Source of the DNA: Flavobacterium sp.
GTDB lineage: Bacteria; Bacteroidota; Bacteroidia; Flavobacteriales; Flavobacteriaceae
DNA length: 12,772 bases
Direction of reading: 5' to 3'
Assembly: GCA_030152225.1 (NCBI GenBank)
Contig: JASLHL010000211.1
Coordinates: forward strand, 1-12,772
Shown in pieces: positions 6,767 to 12,772 of the stretch; positions within the stretch are counted from its first letter, which is position 1, and each line of letters opens with the position of its first letter. Position numbers and translations under genes: made by a program. The notes under the pieces are model-generated. The model was not told the origin of the DNA, did no database searches, and saw nothing but the letters and a program-made list of their open reading frames with translations.

Positions 6767-8101
6767 ATGGATCAGCCAATTACCTTTAAAAGGATTAATG
6801 CACTTGCTATACCTGCCATTTTTTCTGGAATATCGGAATCAATCATCACCCTAACTGATATTGCTATTGTTGGAAATATAAAAGAAAATAGTGTTGAAGC
6901 ATTAGGAGCAGTAGGTTTGGTAGGATCTTTTTTATCGGCTATTATCTGGGTTGTTGCACAAACAAAGACATCCTTGTCGGCCACCGTTTCACAACATTAT
7001 GGTTCCAAACGTTTACTTGTGATTAAAACATTAATACCTCAAGCGATTCTCTTTAACTTCCTGTTGAGTCTTTTTCTATTCCTGGTCACTACTTTTTTTG
7101 TACATGAAATTTTTACAGCTTATAATGCAGAAGGCCTACTCCTAACGTATGCTAAAGAATACTATGTTATTCGGGCCTGGGGATTTCCATTAACCCTAAT
7201 CACCTTTGCTTTATACGGCGTATTTAGGGGATTACAAAATACCATCTGGGCCATGAAATGCAGCCTAACAGGAGCCGCACTGAATGTCATCCTTACCTAT
7301 ATCCTCGTCTATGGAATAGAGGGACTTATTCCTGCTTATCACATCAAGGGAGCCGCTTATGCCAGTGTTGTAGCACAATCCGTCATGTTGATCATGGCCT
7401 TTTACTACTTTTTTAAATACACACCATTTACCATGCGATTGAGTAAAAGACTGAACCCCAGCCTTAAGCCTTTTATTGTCATGAGTTTTAACTTCATTAT
7501 CCGAACAGCAACGCTCAATGTGGCTATCTACTTGGCTAATGCCTATGCCACTGGATATGGTAAAAGCTTCATCGCTGCACAAAGTATTTTGATGAATATC
7601 TGGCTGTTTTTCTCTTTCTTTATTGATGGTTATGCCACTGCAGGTAATGCCATGTCTGGAAAGTTATTAGGAGAAAAAAACTATCCTGCACTTTGGCAAA
7701 TGAGCAAAGCCATAAGCAAATATGCCATCCTTATCTCTATTATTCTAATTGCTATTTGTTTTGCTTTCTATGAACAAATTGGCCTCTTATTTAATCAAGA
7801 TCCCGAAGTGATTCGCGTATTTACTTCCGTATTCTGGATTATCTTACTGGTTCAACCCATCAATTCACTTGCCTATATCTATGACGGTATTTTTAAAGGA
7901 ATGGGGGATGCTAAATTCTTGAGAAACAACCTGATCTTTGCTACTTTTTGTGGTTTTCTTCCTACGCTACTTTTATTTGACTATTTGGGTTTCCAACTGT
8001 ATAGCGTTTGGATCGCCTTTGCCGTTTGGATGTGTTGTAGAAGTTTTCCGTTGATGTATATTTTTAAAAAGAATTATTTGAGGGTGAACCGTGAACCGTG
8101 A
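6767..8101 (+). CDS. MATE-family multidrug/cation efflux protein
   Basis: A 444-residue inner-membrane antiporter of the MATE family (NorM/DinF type), which exports cationic drugs or other compounds using a sodium or proton gradient. The N-terminus FKRINALAIPAIFSGISESI and the following LTDIAIVGNI are the typical MATE first two helices (A-x-P-x-I and the TD-x-A-x-VG motif), and ALGAVGLVGSF is the next. About 12 hydrophobic segments are visible, with the two-fold repeat beginning again near PFIVMSFNFIIRTATLN. An in-frame GTG at 6722 lies just after the OmpW terminator and would add 15 residues; the MDQPITF start at 6767 fits the family better and lies after a -7-like CCTTTG at 6735-6740. The last codons and stop lie in a GTGAACC tandem repeat. 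No regulator gene is adjacent. Confidence 0.92.
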   Translation: MDQPITFKRINALAIPAIFSGISESIITLTDIAIVGNIKENSVEALGAVGLVGSFLSAIIWVVAQTKTSLSATVSQHYGSKRLLVIKTLIPQAILFNFLLSLFLFLVTTFFVHEIFTAYNAEGLLLTYAKEYYVIRAWGFPLTLITFALYGVFRGLQNTIWAMKCSLTGAALNVILTYILVYGIEGLIPAYHIKGAAYASVVAQSVMLIMAFYYFFKYTPFTMRLSKRLNPSLKPFIVMSFNFIIRTATLNVAIYLANAYATGYGKSFIAAQSILMNIWLFFSFFIDGYATAGNAMSGKLLGEKNYPALWQMSKAISKYAILISIILIAICFAFYEQIGLLFNQDPEVIRVFTSVFWIILLVQPINSLAYIYDGIFKGMGDAKFLRNNLIFATFCGFLPTLLLFDYLGFQLYSVWIAFAVWMCCRSFPLMYIFKKNYLRVNREP

Positions 8102-8104
8102 ACC
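8084..8104. repeat. GTGAACC x3 tandem repeat over the MATE stop codon
   Basis: Three perfect copies of GTGAACC at 8084-8090, 8091-8097 and 8098-8104. The first two and part of the third code for the C-terminal VNREP, and TGA in the third copy is the MATE stop codon. With three or more copies the stop stays at the same place; with two the frame would read on for about 40 codons to a TAA near 8208. The 7-bp unit matches the period of the arrays at 12421-12649, though the sequence is different. Confidence 0.85.
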
Positions 8105-8161
8105 AAAATGTAGCAGTGTTGCAAACATGCGACAAGTCTATTTATATTGTATAGAAGTACT

Positions 8162-8169
8162 TAACTTTG
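8162..8169 (+). promoter_or_regulatory. Candidate -7 box for the P1B ATPase
   Basis: TAACTTTG matches TAnnTTTG exactly and ends 24 nt before the ATG at 8194. The TTG at 8147-8149 is too close for a normal -33. The palindromic core GACAAGTCTA (8131-8140), identical to part of the feoAB operator, lies upstream. Confidence 0.5.
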
Positions 8170-8193
8170 TATATAGAATTAATATAAATAGTT

Positions 8194-10179
8194 ATGATAC
8201 ATCAAGATAAAGACAATTGTTGTAATTCAAAATTAGAGTTCAACAAAAAACCAACTCCTGGACACAACCACGAGGGGCAGGACCACAACCATGATGATCA
8301 CGATCACAATCACGGAGAAATGAGTAGCAAATACACCATTGGTTTTAGTATACTGTTATTCTTTTTAGGGGTATTCTTTGCCAATGTACTCCAAGCCGAT
8401 TGGTTTATCAACAATCCAACATTGCGCCTATTTTGGTATATAGCTGCTTATGTACCTGTTGGCTTACCTGTATTAAAAGAAGCCTTTTCTCTCCTGCTAA
8501 AAAAAGATTTTTTCAATGAATTCTCTTTAATGGGAATTGCTACTTTAGGGGCATTTGCCATTGGTGAATATCCAGAAGGTGTTGCTGTAATGCTTTTCTA
8601 CACTATTGGAGAGCTCTTTCAAGAATCGGCGGTTAACAAGGCCAAAGGCAACATCAAAGCGCTTTTAGATATTCGTCCTAATGAAGCTAATGTATTTAGA
8701 AACAATGCCTTTACTATAGTCAATCCTGAAGAGGTAGCTATTGGCGAACGCATCCAAGTAAAAGTAGGAGAAAAAATTCCGTTGGACGGAGAATTACTCT
8801 CAGATAAAGGAAGTTTTAATACGTCTGCCCTAACAGGAGAAAGTAAACCTTCAACCTATAAAAAAGGAGATGTCGTGCTAACGGGAATGATCAACTTGGA
8901 ACAAGTGATTGAGGTTCGCACAACAAAACTATATCAAGATAGCTCATTGGCTAAAATATTAGAAATGGTACAGGAAGCAAGTGCCCGTAAGGCTCCGACT
9001 GAATTGTACATCCGTAAATTTGCCAAAGTTTACACGCCTATTGTTTTCTTTTTAGCCGTGCTGTTAACCTTTGTTCCTTATCTTTTCTTAGGAGATGGAT
9101 ATGTATTTACACAATGGTTAGAACGCGCCTTGGTTTTCTTGGTCATCTCTTGTCCATGTGCTTTAGTTATTTCGGTTCCTCTGGGGTATTTTGGTGGAAT
9201 TGGTGCGGCTTCGAGAAATGGAATCTTATTCAAAGGATCAAACTTCTTAGAACTTATGGCGAAATTGGATATCGTTGTCATGGATAAAACGGGTACCTTA
9301 ACAGCGGGTGTATTCAAAGTTCAACAAGTAGAAACAACATACCCACAGAATGAATTTGTTCAACTCGTTTCGGCTATCGAAAAACAATCAACACACCCTA
9401 TTGCTAAAGCTATCGTAGAAGCATATCCAACGACATTAGTCGCTGAAAATGTAAGGGAAATTTCGGGTAAAGGATTAGCAGGGGTAATCAATAACCAAGA
9501 AATACTTGTAGGAAATACCGCCCTATTAGCACAACATAGCATTGATTTTCCACAGGAAATCAACGACATTGTAGAGAGTATTGTTGTTGTTGCGATTGAC
9601 AATACGTATGCTGGATACATTACGATTGCAGATGAAATTAAGGAAGATGCTCAAGAAGCTATTCGTCTTATGAAGAGTATGGGCGTACAAAAAACAATCA
9701 TGTTAAGTGGTGATAAAGATACCATTACCCAAAAAGTAGCCAAGGAAACAAAAATTGATTTTGCACTTGGCGGACTCCTACCAGAGGGTAAGGTTGAACA
9801 AGTTGAAAAATTGAAAAAGGAAAATCCAACCAGTTCCATTGCTTTTGTTGGTGATGGAATTAATGATGCCCCTGTACTTGCTTTAAGTGATGTAGGTATA
9901 GCCATGGGAGGACTGGGAAGTGATGCTGCAATTGAAACCGCCGATGTCGTTATACAAACCGATCAACCGTCTAAAGTAGCTACAGCTATTCACATTGGTA
10001 AAGAAACACGCAAAATCGTAATTCAAAATATAACCTTTGCCCTAGTCGTAAAAATCATCGTTCTCATTCTAGGTGCAGGTGGAATTGCAACTATGTGGGA
10101 AGCTGTTTTTGCAGACGTAGGTGTGGCTCTACTTGCGATATTAAACGCAGTAAGAATTCAAAAAATGAAATTTATCTAA
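8194..10179 (+). CDS. P1B-type heavy-metal ATPase, Zn/Cd/Pb exporter (ZntA/CadA-like)
   Basis: A 661-residue inner-membrane pump that exports divalent soft metals using ATP. The P-type motifs are all present: TGES (214-217), CPC metal site in the membrane (320-322), phosphorylated Asp in DKTGT (364-368), the HP of the P1B nucleotide domain (401-402) and GDGINDAP (553-560). K620 and D641 in the last two helices match the Lys/Asp pair of the ZntA (Zn/Cd/Pb, P1B-2) subfamily rather than copper pumps. There is no CxxC metal-binding domain: instead the first 45 residues hold a Cys-Cys pair (9-10) and a His/Asp-rich stretch from H24 to H40. The ATG at 8194 follows a good -7 box. It stands alone, ending in a terminator it shares with the sigma operon. 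No ArsR- or MerR-type regulator is next to it. Confidence 0.94.
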   Translation: MIHQDKDNCCNSKLEFNKKPTPGHNHEGQDHNHDDHDHNHGEMSSKYTIGFSILLFFLGVFFANVLQADWFINNPTLRLFWYIAAYVPVGLPVLKEAFSLLLKKDFFNEFSLMGIATLGAFAIGEYPEGVAVMLFYTIGELFQESAVNKAKGNIKALLDIRPNEANVFRNNAFTIVNPEEVAIGERIQVKVGEKIPLDGELLSDKGSFNTSALTGESKPSTYKKGDVVLTGMINLEQVIEVRTTKLYQDSSLAKILEMVQEASARKAPTELYIRKFAKVYTPIVFFLAVLLTFVPYLFLGDGYVFTQWLERALVFLVISCPCALVISVPLGYFGGIGAASRNGILFKGSNFLELMAKLDIVVMDKTGTLTAGVFKVQQVETTYPQNEFVQLVSAIEKQSTHPIAKAIVEAYPTTLVAENVREISGKGLAGVINNQEILVGNTALLAQHSIDFPQEINDIVESIVVVAIDNTYAGYITIADEIKEDAQEAIRLMKSMGVQKTIMLSGDKDTITQKVAKETKIDFALGGLLPEGKVEQVEKLKKENPTSSIAFVGDGINDAPVLALSDVGIAMGGLGSDAAIETADVVIQTDQPSKVATAIHIGKETRKIVIQNITFALVVKIIVLILGAGGIATMWEAVFADVGVALLAILNAVRIQKMKFI

Positions 10180-10181
10180 AT

Positions 10182-10211
10182 AAAAAAGTCCCATTAATTT
10201 GGGACTTTTTT
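10182..10211. terminator. Bidirectional terminator between the ATPase gene and the sigma operon
   Basis: AAAAAAGTCCCA (10182-10193) pairs perfectly with TGGGACTTTTTT (10200-10211) around TTAATT. It has A/T runs on both outer sides, so it can terminate both strands. It starts 3 nt after the ATPase stop and ends 7 nt before the stop of the 35-residue ORF on the minus strand, which is the spacing expected if both are real transcript ends. Confidence 0.88.
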
Positions 10212-10218
10212 TATCTCA

Positions 10219-10326
10219 TTATTGTTTATAGGCTACGATAACACCAATCAACATTCCTAGTAGGAATAACGCAAAAGTAAATTGAATCACTTTTTGGGTT
10301 TGTATTCTCATTTCTTTTATACTCAT
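10219..10326 (-). CDS. Small single-helix membrane protein, last gene of the sigma operon
   Basis: A 35-codon ORF not large enough for ordinary gene callers. It starts with MSIKEMRIQTQKV (basic and polar, expected to be cytoplasmic), then one hydrophobic helix (VIQFTFALFLLGMLIGVIVA) and a YKQ end. An internal ATG at codon 6 could also be the start. It lies 42 nt downstream of the four-helix membrane protein gene, on the same strand, and its stop is 7 nt before a strong terminator, which is why I think it is translated as the operon's last gene. I do not recognise the family. Single-helix peptides next to sigma and anti-sigma genes sometimes act in membrane complexes, but that is inference here. 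Confidence 0.55.
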   Translation of the reverse strand: MSIKEMRIQTQKVIQFTFALFLLGMLIGVIVAYKQ

Positions 10327-10368
10327 TTTTACTATTCTTTACTATTTCTTTTCATTCAACTCAAATTG

Positions 10369-10974
10369 CTATTCCTCTTCTGTACTTGTTTTAAATTGAT
10401 CTAAGGTTTCTTTCATCTGTTTGAGATAACGACCATACAACCGTTTAATCCAGTACTTAGTCACGAAAACCACAAAAACGCATAAAAAAATCAAATACAC
10501 AATAAAAATCCAGTTGGTAAAAAGTAAACTAATTTTAGCTAAAGGAAAACCCACAAAAAATGGAATAAAAAAGATCACAAATGGCGCAAGTGAAAAACAG
10601 AAATTTTCATATAGCTGTATATACATACGGGTATGAAAATAAACTTCATACAAACTATCCCTGGAATTCATTTCTAATGTACTCGATAGACGATAAAATA
10701 AGACCATTTTTATAACATAGTAGAACGATACAACAGCGAATAAAACATAAACCCCATAAAAGAAAAAGCGATTCTCTTCTGGCATAGCATGCACTTGAGG
10801 AAAAAAAGCTATTCCGATTATGGCTACTGTTTGTAAAATGATATCTTTCAAAGCATTTTTTCGTATGCGATCCAAAGGTAAACGATCAATAGAAGCCGAC
10901 AGCGTCTCTTCAGTTACCTTTGGCGTCTGAATCGACTGATTGTCCCATGATTTTTTTATCTCATCAAAATTCAT
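10369..10974 (-). CDS. Four-helix membrane protein, candidate anti-sigma factor
   Basis: A 201-residue protein starting MNFDEIKKSWDNQSIQ, with an acidic and polar cytoplasmic N-terminus of about 40 residues (including LSASIDRLPLDRIRKNALKD) and then four hydrophobic segments near 43-62, 70-94, 124-144 and 152-173, ending in an acidic tail (TSTEEE). I do not recognise a named domain; the zinc-binding HxxxCxxC of the ZAS anti-sigma fold is absent. Its start codon lies inside the ECF sigma gene (11-bp overlap, 10964-10974), so the two are translationally coupled. The gene pair and the soluble N-terminal segment before membrane helices are what one expects of a membrane anti-sigma factor, but this is inferred from position, not from a motif. 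Confidence 0.8.
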   Translation of the reverse strand: MNFDEIKKSWDNQSIQTPKVTEETLSASIDRLPLDRIRKNALKDIILQTVAIIGIAFFPQVHAMPEENRFFFYGVYVLFAVVSFYYVIKMVLFYRLSSTLEMNSRDSLYEVYFHTRMYIQLYENFCFSLAPFVIFFIPFFVGFPLAKISLLFTNWIFIVYLIFLCVFVVFVTKYWIKRLYGRYLKQMKETLDQFKTSTEEE

Positions 10975-11476
10975 ATCCTTTTCGTTTTATTATGTCTTGT
11001 AATTTACTTTTTGTTCGATTCAACTTAACACGGGCATTGCCTTCTGAAATACCAAGGTTCACTCCGATTTCCTGATGCGAAAATCCCTCTAAATACAGAA
11101 AGATCAGTGCTTTCTCTATGTCATTTAATTCGTGAATAGCCTTATAGAGATAATCCAACTGTTGTTCAATCTCCCAATTATTCTCTTCACTCTTTAATTG
11201 ATGTTCTGCTTCTCCAAGACGAAAGGTTGTCTTGGTAATTTTACTGTCTTTTTTAAAATAGGTAATAGCTGTATTCAAGCAAACCCGATACATCCAGGTA
11301 GAAAACTGACTATTCCCTTGAAACGTATGATACGACTTCCAAAGCTGACAAACCATTTCTTGATACAAATCTTCTTGATCCACTAAAGCGTTCATATACA
11401 GCTTCGCGACCTTAAACAAGATACCTTTATGGTCGTTAATCCGGTCTAAAAATTCTTTTTCTGATTTTACTTGCAC
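10964..11476 (-). CDS. ECF (sigma-70 family) RNA polymerase sigma factor
   Basis: A 170-residue group IV sigma factor. Region 2 spans about 18-78 and contains DQEDLYQEM (the DxEDLxQE core-binding motif) and the -10 recognition part (FSTWMYRVCLNTAITYFKK). Region 4 spans about 116-160 with LNDIEKALIFLYLEGFSHQEI followed by the helix-turn-helix GISEGNARVKLNRTKSKL. The start is GTG at 11476, only 5 nt after the TraB-like stop; no in-frame ATG exists upstream before that gene, and the family's N-terminal EFLDRINDHKGILFKVAKLY begins right after it. It shares an 11-bp overlap with the membrane protein downstream. It probably directs transcription of envelope or stress genes, including perhaps its own operon; the target promoter is not visible. 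Confidence 0.95.
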   Translation of the reverse strand: MQVKSEKEFLDRINDHKGILFKVAKLYMNALVDQEDLYQEMVCQLWKSYHTFQGNSQFSTWMYRVCLNTAITYFKKDSKITKTTFRLGEAEHQLKSEENNWEIEQQLDYLYKAIHELNDIEKALIFLYLEGFSHQEIGVNLGISEGNARVKLNRTKSKLQDIIKRKGYEF

Positions 11477-11481
11477 AAAGT

Positions 11482-12333
11482 TTAGTTTAAAATAGCATGA
11501 ACAGTAAACCCCTTTTCTTTCAACAAAGCAATAACACCAACTTCTCCTGCTAAATGTCCAGCTCCAACAGCAAACAACGTGCGCTTTTTAGGCATGATAT
11601 CTAGCATTTTTTTTATCCAAGCGCGATTGCGATTGTCTAATAAACTAATTTTTCCCTCTTTAGACAAAGACTTAGGATCAATAGCCATAGCATAAAGCGC
11701 TTCAATATCTTCTTGATTAAAAGCAGCAACCATTGAATCAAAGCTTGTTTCTGTACTATCTTTTTCCTTGAGTTGTAGTAAAATTTCTTTTGCAGTGTAA
11801 AGCTGATTGGTTACTTCAATCTGATCTTTGAAACGTTCTAATCCAATAAAGTGCTTATTTTGACTCAACCCTATTTGTAGAATCTCCATATCGTATCCCG
11901 TTACCTCACAAGAAATCTCTTTCATCGCTAACATCCCCATAACAAGGATAGGTGGAAGGTGGTCAACTACTTCTAAATCAATCGCATATTTCTTTTTTAA
12001 TAAAAAGCGAAACTCTTCTTTTTCCACTTCAGTCAATTGAGAGGATAGAGCAATTGGCGAAACCATCAGTTCCTGAATGCTCATCAGTTCATTCCTATCC
12101 GTTAAATTTACTTCTAAAGCAATTTGATCTACTGCGCCAATAGCGCTCATAACTTTATCCGCTACGTATAAATCCGCTGAACAAACCATATGAAAGGTCC
12201 CTAAAAGATAGGATGATTCTTTTAAACCATTACCAGAAATCTCCCATAGGATTGATTTATCTAATGCTTTTTGAGCGTAACTAGCTCCAAAAGAGAATAT
12301 AACGAAAAAAATGATTAATAGTAAACGTCTCAT
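11482..12333 (-). CDS. TraB/GumN (Tiki-like) family secreted protein
   Basis: A 283-residue protein with a signal peptide (residues 1-20, MRRLLLIIFFVIFSFGASYA, cut before Q21). It belongs to the TraB/PrgY/GumN family, which includes the Tiki metalloproteases. The N-terminal signature is SYLLGTFHMV (GxxH at 45-48) followed by IALEVN with Glu74, and the C-terminal signature is VGAGHLAGEVGVIALL (256-271) with His260; these His/Glu residues are the proposed metal ligands. It is predicted to act in the periplasm or at the membrane; no enzymatic substrate is known for bacterial members. The gene is first in a four-gene run with the ECF sigma factor starting 5 nt after it. The 64-nt stretch upstream is AT-rich with no clear -33/-7 pair. 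Confidence 0.93.
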   Translation of the reverse strand: MRRLLLIIFFVIFSFGASYAQKALDKSILWEISGNGLKESSYLLGTFHMVCSADLYVADKVMSAIGAVDQIALEVNLTDRNELMSIQELMVSPIALSSQLTEVEKEEFRFLLKKKYAIDLEVVDHLPPILVMGMLAMKEISCEVTGYDMEILQIGLSQNKHFIGLERFKDQIEVTNQLYTAKEILLQLKEKDSTETSFDSMVAAFNQEDIEALYAMAIDPKSLSKEGKISLLDNRNRAWIKKMLDIMPKKRTLFAVGAGHLAGEVGVIALLKEKGFTVHAILN

Positions 12334-12420
12334 ACGATACCTATAATTTAGTGTTTGACTAGTAAGTACACAAAATACAAAAACGTTACATCTTTTTTTG
12401 AAGTATTTACGTGGTTTGAA

Positions 12421-12518
12421 TGGAGAAGGGAAAAGGGAAAAGGGAAAAGGGAAAAGGGAAAAGGGAAATGGGAGAAGGGAAAAGGGAAATGAGAGAAGGG
12501 AAATGAGAAATGAGTGAG
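12421..12518. repeat. Heptanucleotide repeat array A (GGGAAAA/GGGAAAT-type, 14 units)
   Basis: Fourteen consecutive 7-bp units in phase: TGGAGAA, then five GGGAAAA, GGGAAAT, GGGAGAA, GGGAAAA, GGGAAAT, GAGAGAA, GGGAAAT, GAGAAAT and GAGTGAG. The left end is nearly perfect and the units become more degenerate towards the right. It lies about 90 bp upstream of the TraB-like gene and downstream of the rRNA operon. It has no spacers and is not a CRISPR. It is followed by about 54 bp without repeats (12519-12572) and then array B in the opposite orientation. Confidence 0.9.
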
Positions 12519-12572
12519 ATTTTCAGTACAAAGAAGACGTTCTTTTTAATTGCGTGATTAGTTCATCAGCAG

Positions 12573-12649
12573 ATTCTACTCTTCTCCCATTTCCCATCTC
12601 CAATCTCCACTGTCAACTATTCACTATTTCCCACTCACCCAATCACCAT
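12573..12649. repeat. Degenerate heptanucleotide array B, inverted to array A
   Basis: Eleven 7-bp units read on the minus strand as purine-rich heptads like those in array A: GAGATGG, GAAATGG, GAGAAGA and more diverged ones such as GACAGTG and AATAGTT. Phase is kept throughout on a 7-bp count, for example ATTCTAC, TCTTCTC, CCATTTC, CCATCTC, CAATCTC on the plus strand. It faces array A, so the two could form a long, imperfect hairpin around the 12519-12572 spacer. It ends just before the 5S terminator. Confidence 0.7.
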
Positions 12650-12654
12650 AAACC

Positions 12655-12690
12655 AAAAAAAAAGCCTGACTACTTGCGTAATCAGGCTTT
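12655..12690 (-). terminator. Intrinsic terminator of the rRNA operon, after 5S
   Basis: On the minus strand AAAGCCTGATTAC (12690-12678) pairs with GTAGTCAGGCTTT (12673-12661) with one G-T wobble, closed by a GCAA tetraloop (12677-12674), and a run of T follows (12663-12655). The GNRA loop and 13-bp stem make it a strong terminator just after the 5S RNA. Confidence 0.9.
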
Positions 12691-12696
12691 CAAAAG

Positions 12697-12772
12697 AAGG
12701 GCGACGACATACTCTCCCACCATGTGGCAGTACCATCTGCGCTAGCGGGCTTAACTTCTCTGTTCGAAATGG
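12697..12772 (-). rRNA. rrf: 5S ribosomal RNA, 3' part, 5' end beyond the window
   Basis: On the minus strand the visible sequence reads CCATTTCGAACAGAGAAG, then TTAAGCCCGC, GATGGTACTGC, GGTGGGAGAGTA and ends near GTCGTCGCCC. These are the conserved loop B/helix III (CGAACagAGAAGTTAAGC), helix IV (GATGGTACTGC) and helix V (GGGAGAGTA) segments of bacterial 5S rRNA. About 75 of the usual 110 bases are in the window; the 5' end lies beyond position 12772. The exact 3' end is an estimate. It is presumably the last gene of a 16S-23S-5S operon transcribed leftwards. Confidence 0.95.

Noticed and set aside
7265..7582. 105-codon ORF (-) inside the MATE gene
   Set aside because: Fully antisense to a well-conserved gene, no recognisable domain and no regulatory signals.
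12334..12420. Promoter for the TraB-like gene
   Set aside because: TATTTTG and TTTTTG strings are present on the minus strand, but none gives a proper TTG-N19-TAnnTTTG arrangement, so no promoter was called.
12421..12649. Possible CRISPR array
   Set aside because: Units are 7 bp, contiguous and degenerate with no spacers of constant length; no cas genes nearby.
12554..12745. 63-codon ORF (+) crossing array B, the rRNA terminator and 5S
   Set aside because: It runs through the repeat array, the terminator hairpin and into the complement of the 5S gene, with low-complexity Ser/Pro/His content, so it is not a protein gene.

Overview
This is AT-rich chromosomal DNA from a member of the Bacteroidetes, most likely the family Flavobacteriaceae (a Flavobacterium or Myroides relative; the genus is a guess). 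Reasons: several genes are preceded by matches to the Bacteroidetes -7 element TAnnTTTG, SD sequences are mostly absent, lipid-facing and secreted proteins have short Lys-rich leaders, and RecR, FeoB and the ECF sigma factor have flavobacterial-type sequences. Nothing suggests a phage, plasmid or large island. The window is mostly core-genome genes, ending in a 5S rRNA gene on the minus strand, the tail of an rRNA operon.

Layout. Positions 1-463 (+) hold the C-terminal part of a SanA/YdcF-like (DUF218) envelope protein, with a terminator overlapping its stop codon. Facing it is feoAB (508-2943, -), a ferrous iron uptake operon. Its promoter has a near-ideal -33/-7 pair with a perfect palindrome, TTAGACAAGTCTAA, in the spacer, which looks like a DtxR/MntR-family operator. 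recR (3143-3763, -) diverges from a sodium:solute symporter (3960-5459, +), which overlaps tail to tail with a small CoA-binding-domain gene (5439-5798, -). Next on the plus strand are an OmpW-like outer membrane protein (5971-6657) with a strong hairpin terminator, a MATE efflux protein (6767-8101), and a His-rich P1B-type Zn/Cd ATPase (8194-10179).

Positions 10219-12333 (-) look like one operon of four tightly packed genes: a TraB/GumN (Tiki-like) secreted protein, an ECF sigma factor with a GTG start 5 nt later, a four-helix membrane protein overlapping the sigma gene by 11 bp (a candidate anti-sigma factor), and a 35-residue single-helix membrane peptide that ends 7 nt before a bidirectional terminator shared with the ATPase gene. 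The last gene is easily missed because it is so short.

The most unusual non-coding content is a pair of heptanucleotide repeat arrays. One has 14 consecutive 7-bp units based on GGGAAAA/GGGAAAT at 12421-12518, and a degenerate array of the same kind lies in inverted orientation at 12573-12649, just downstream of the rRNA operon terminator. A separate 7-bp tandem repeat (GTGAACC x3) covers the stop codon of the MATE gene. Iron uptake, heavy-metal export, drug export and envelope stress genes make this an envelope and metal homeostasis neighbourhood, but only feoAB and the sigma cluster look like true functional units.
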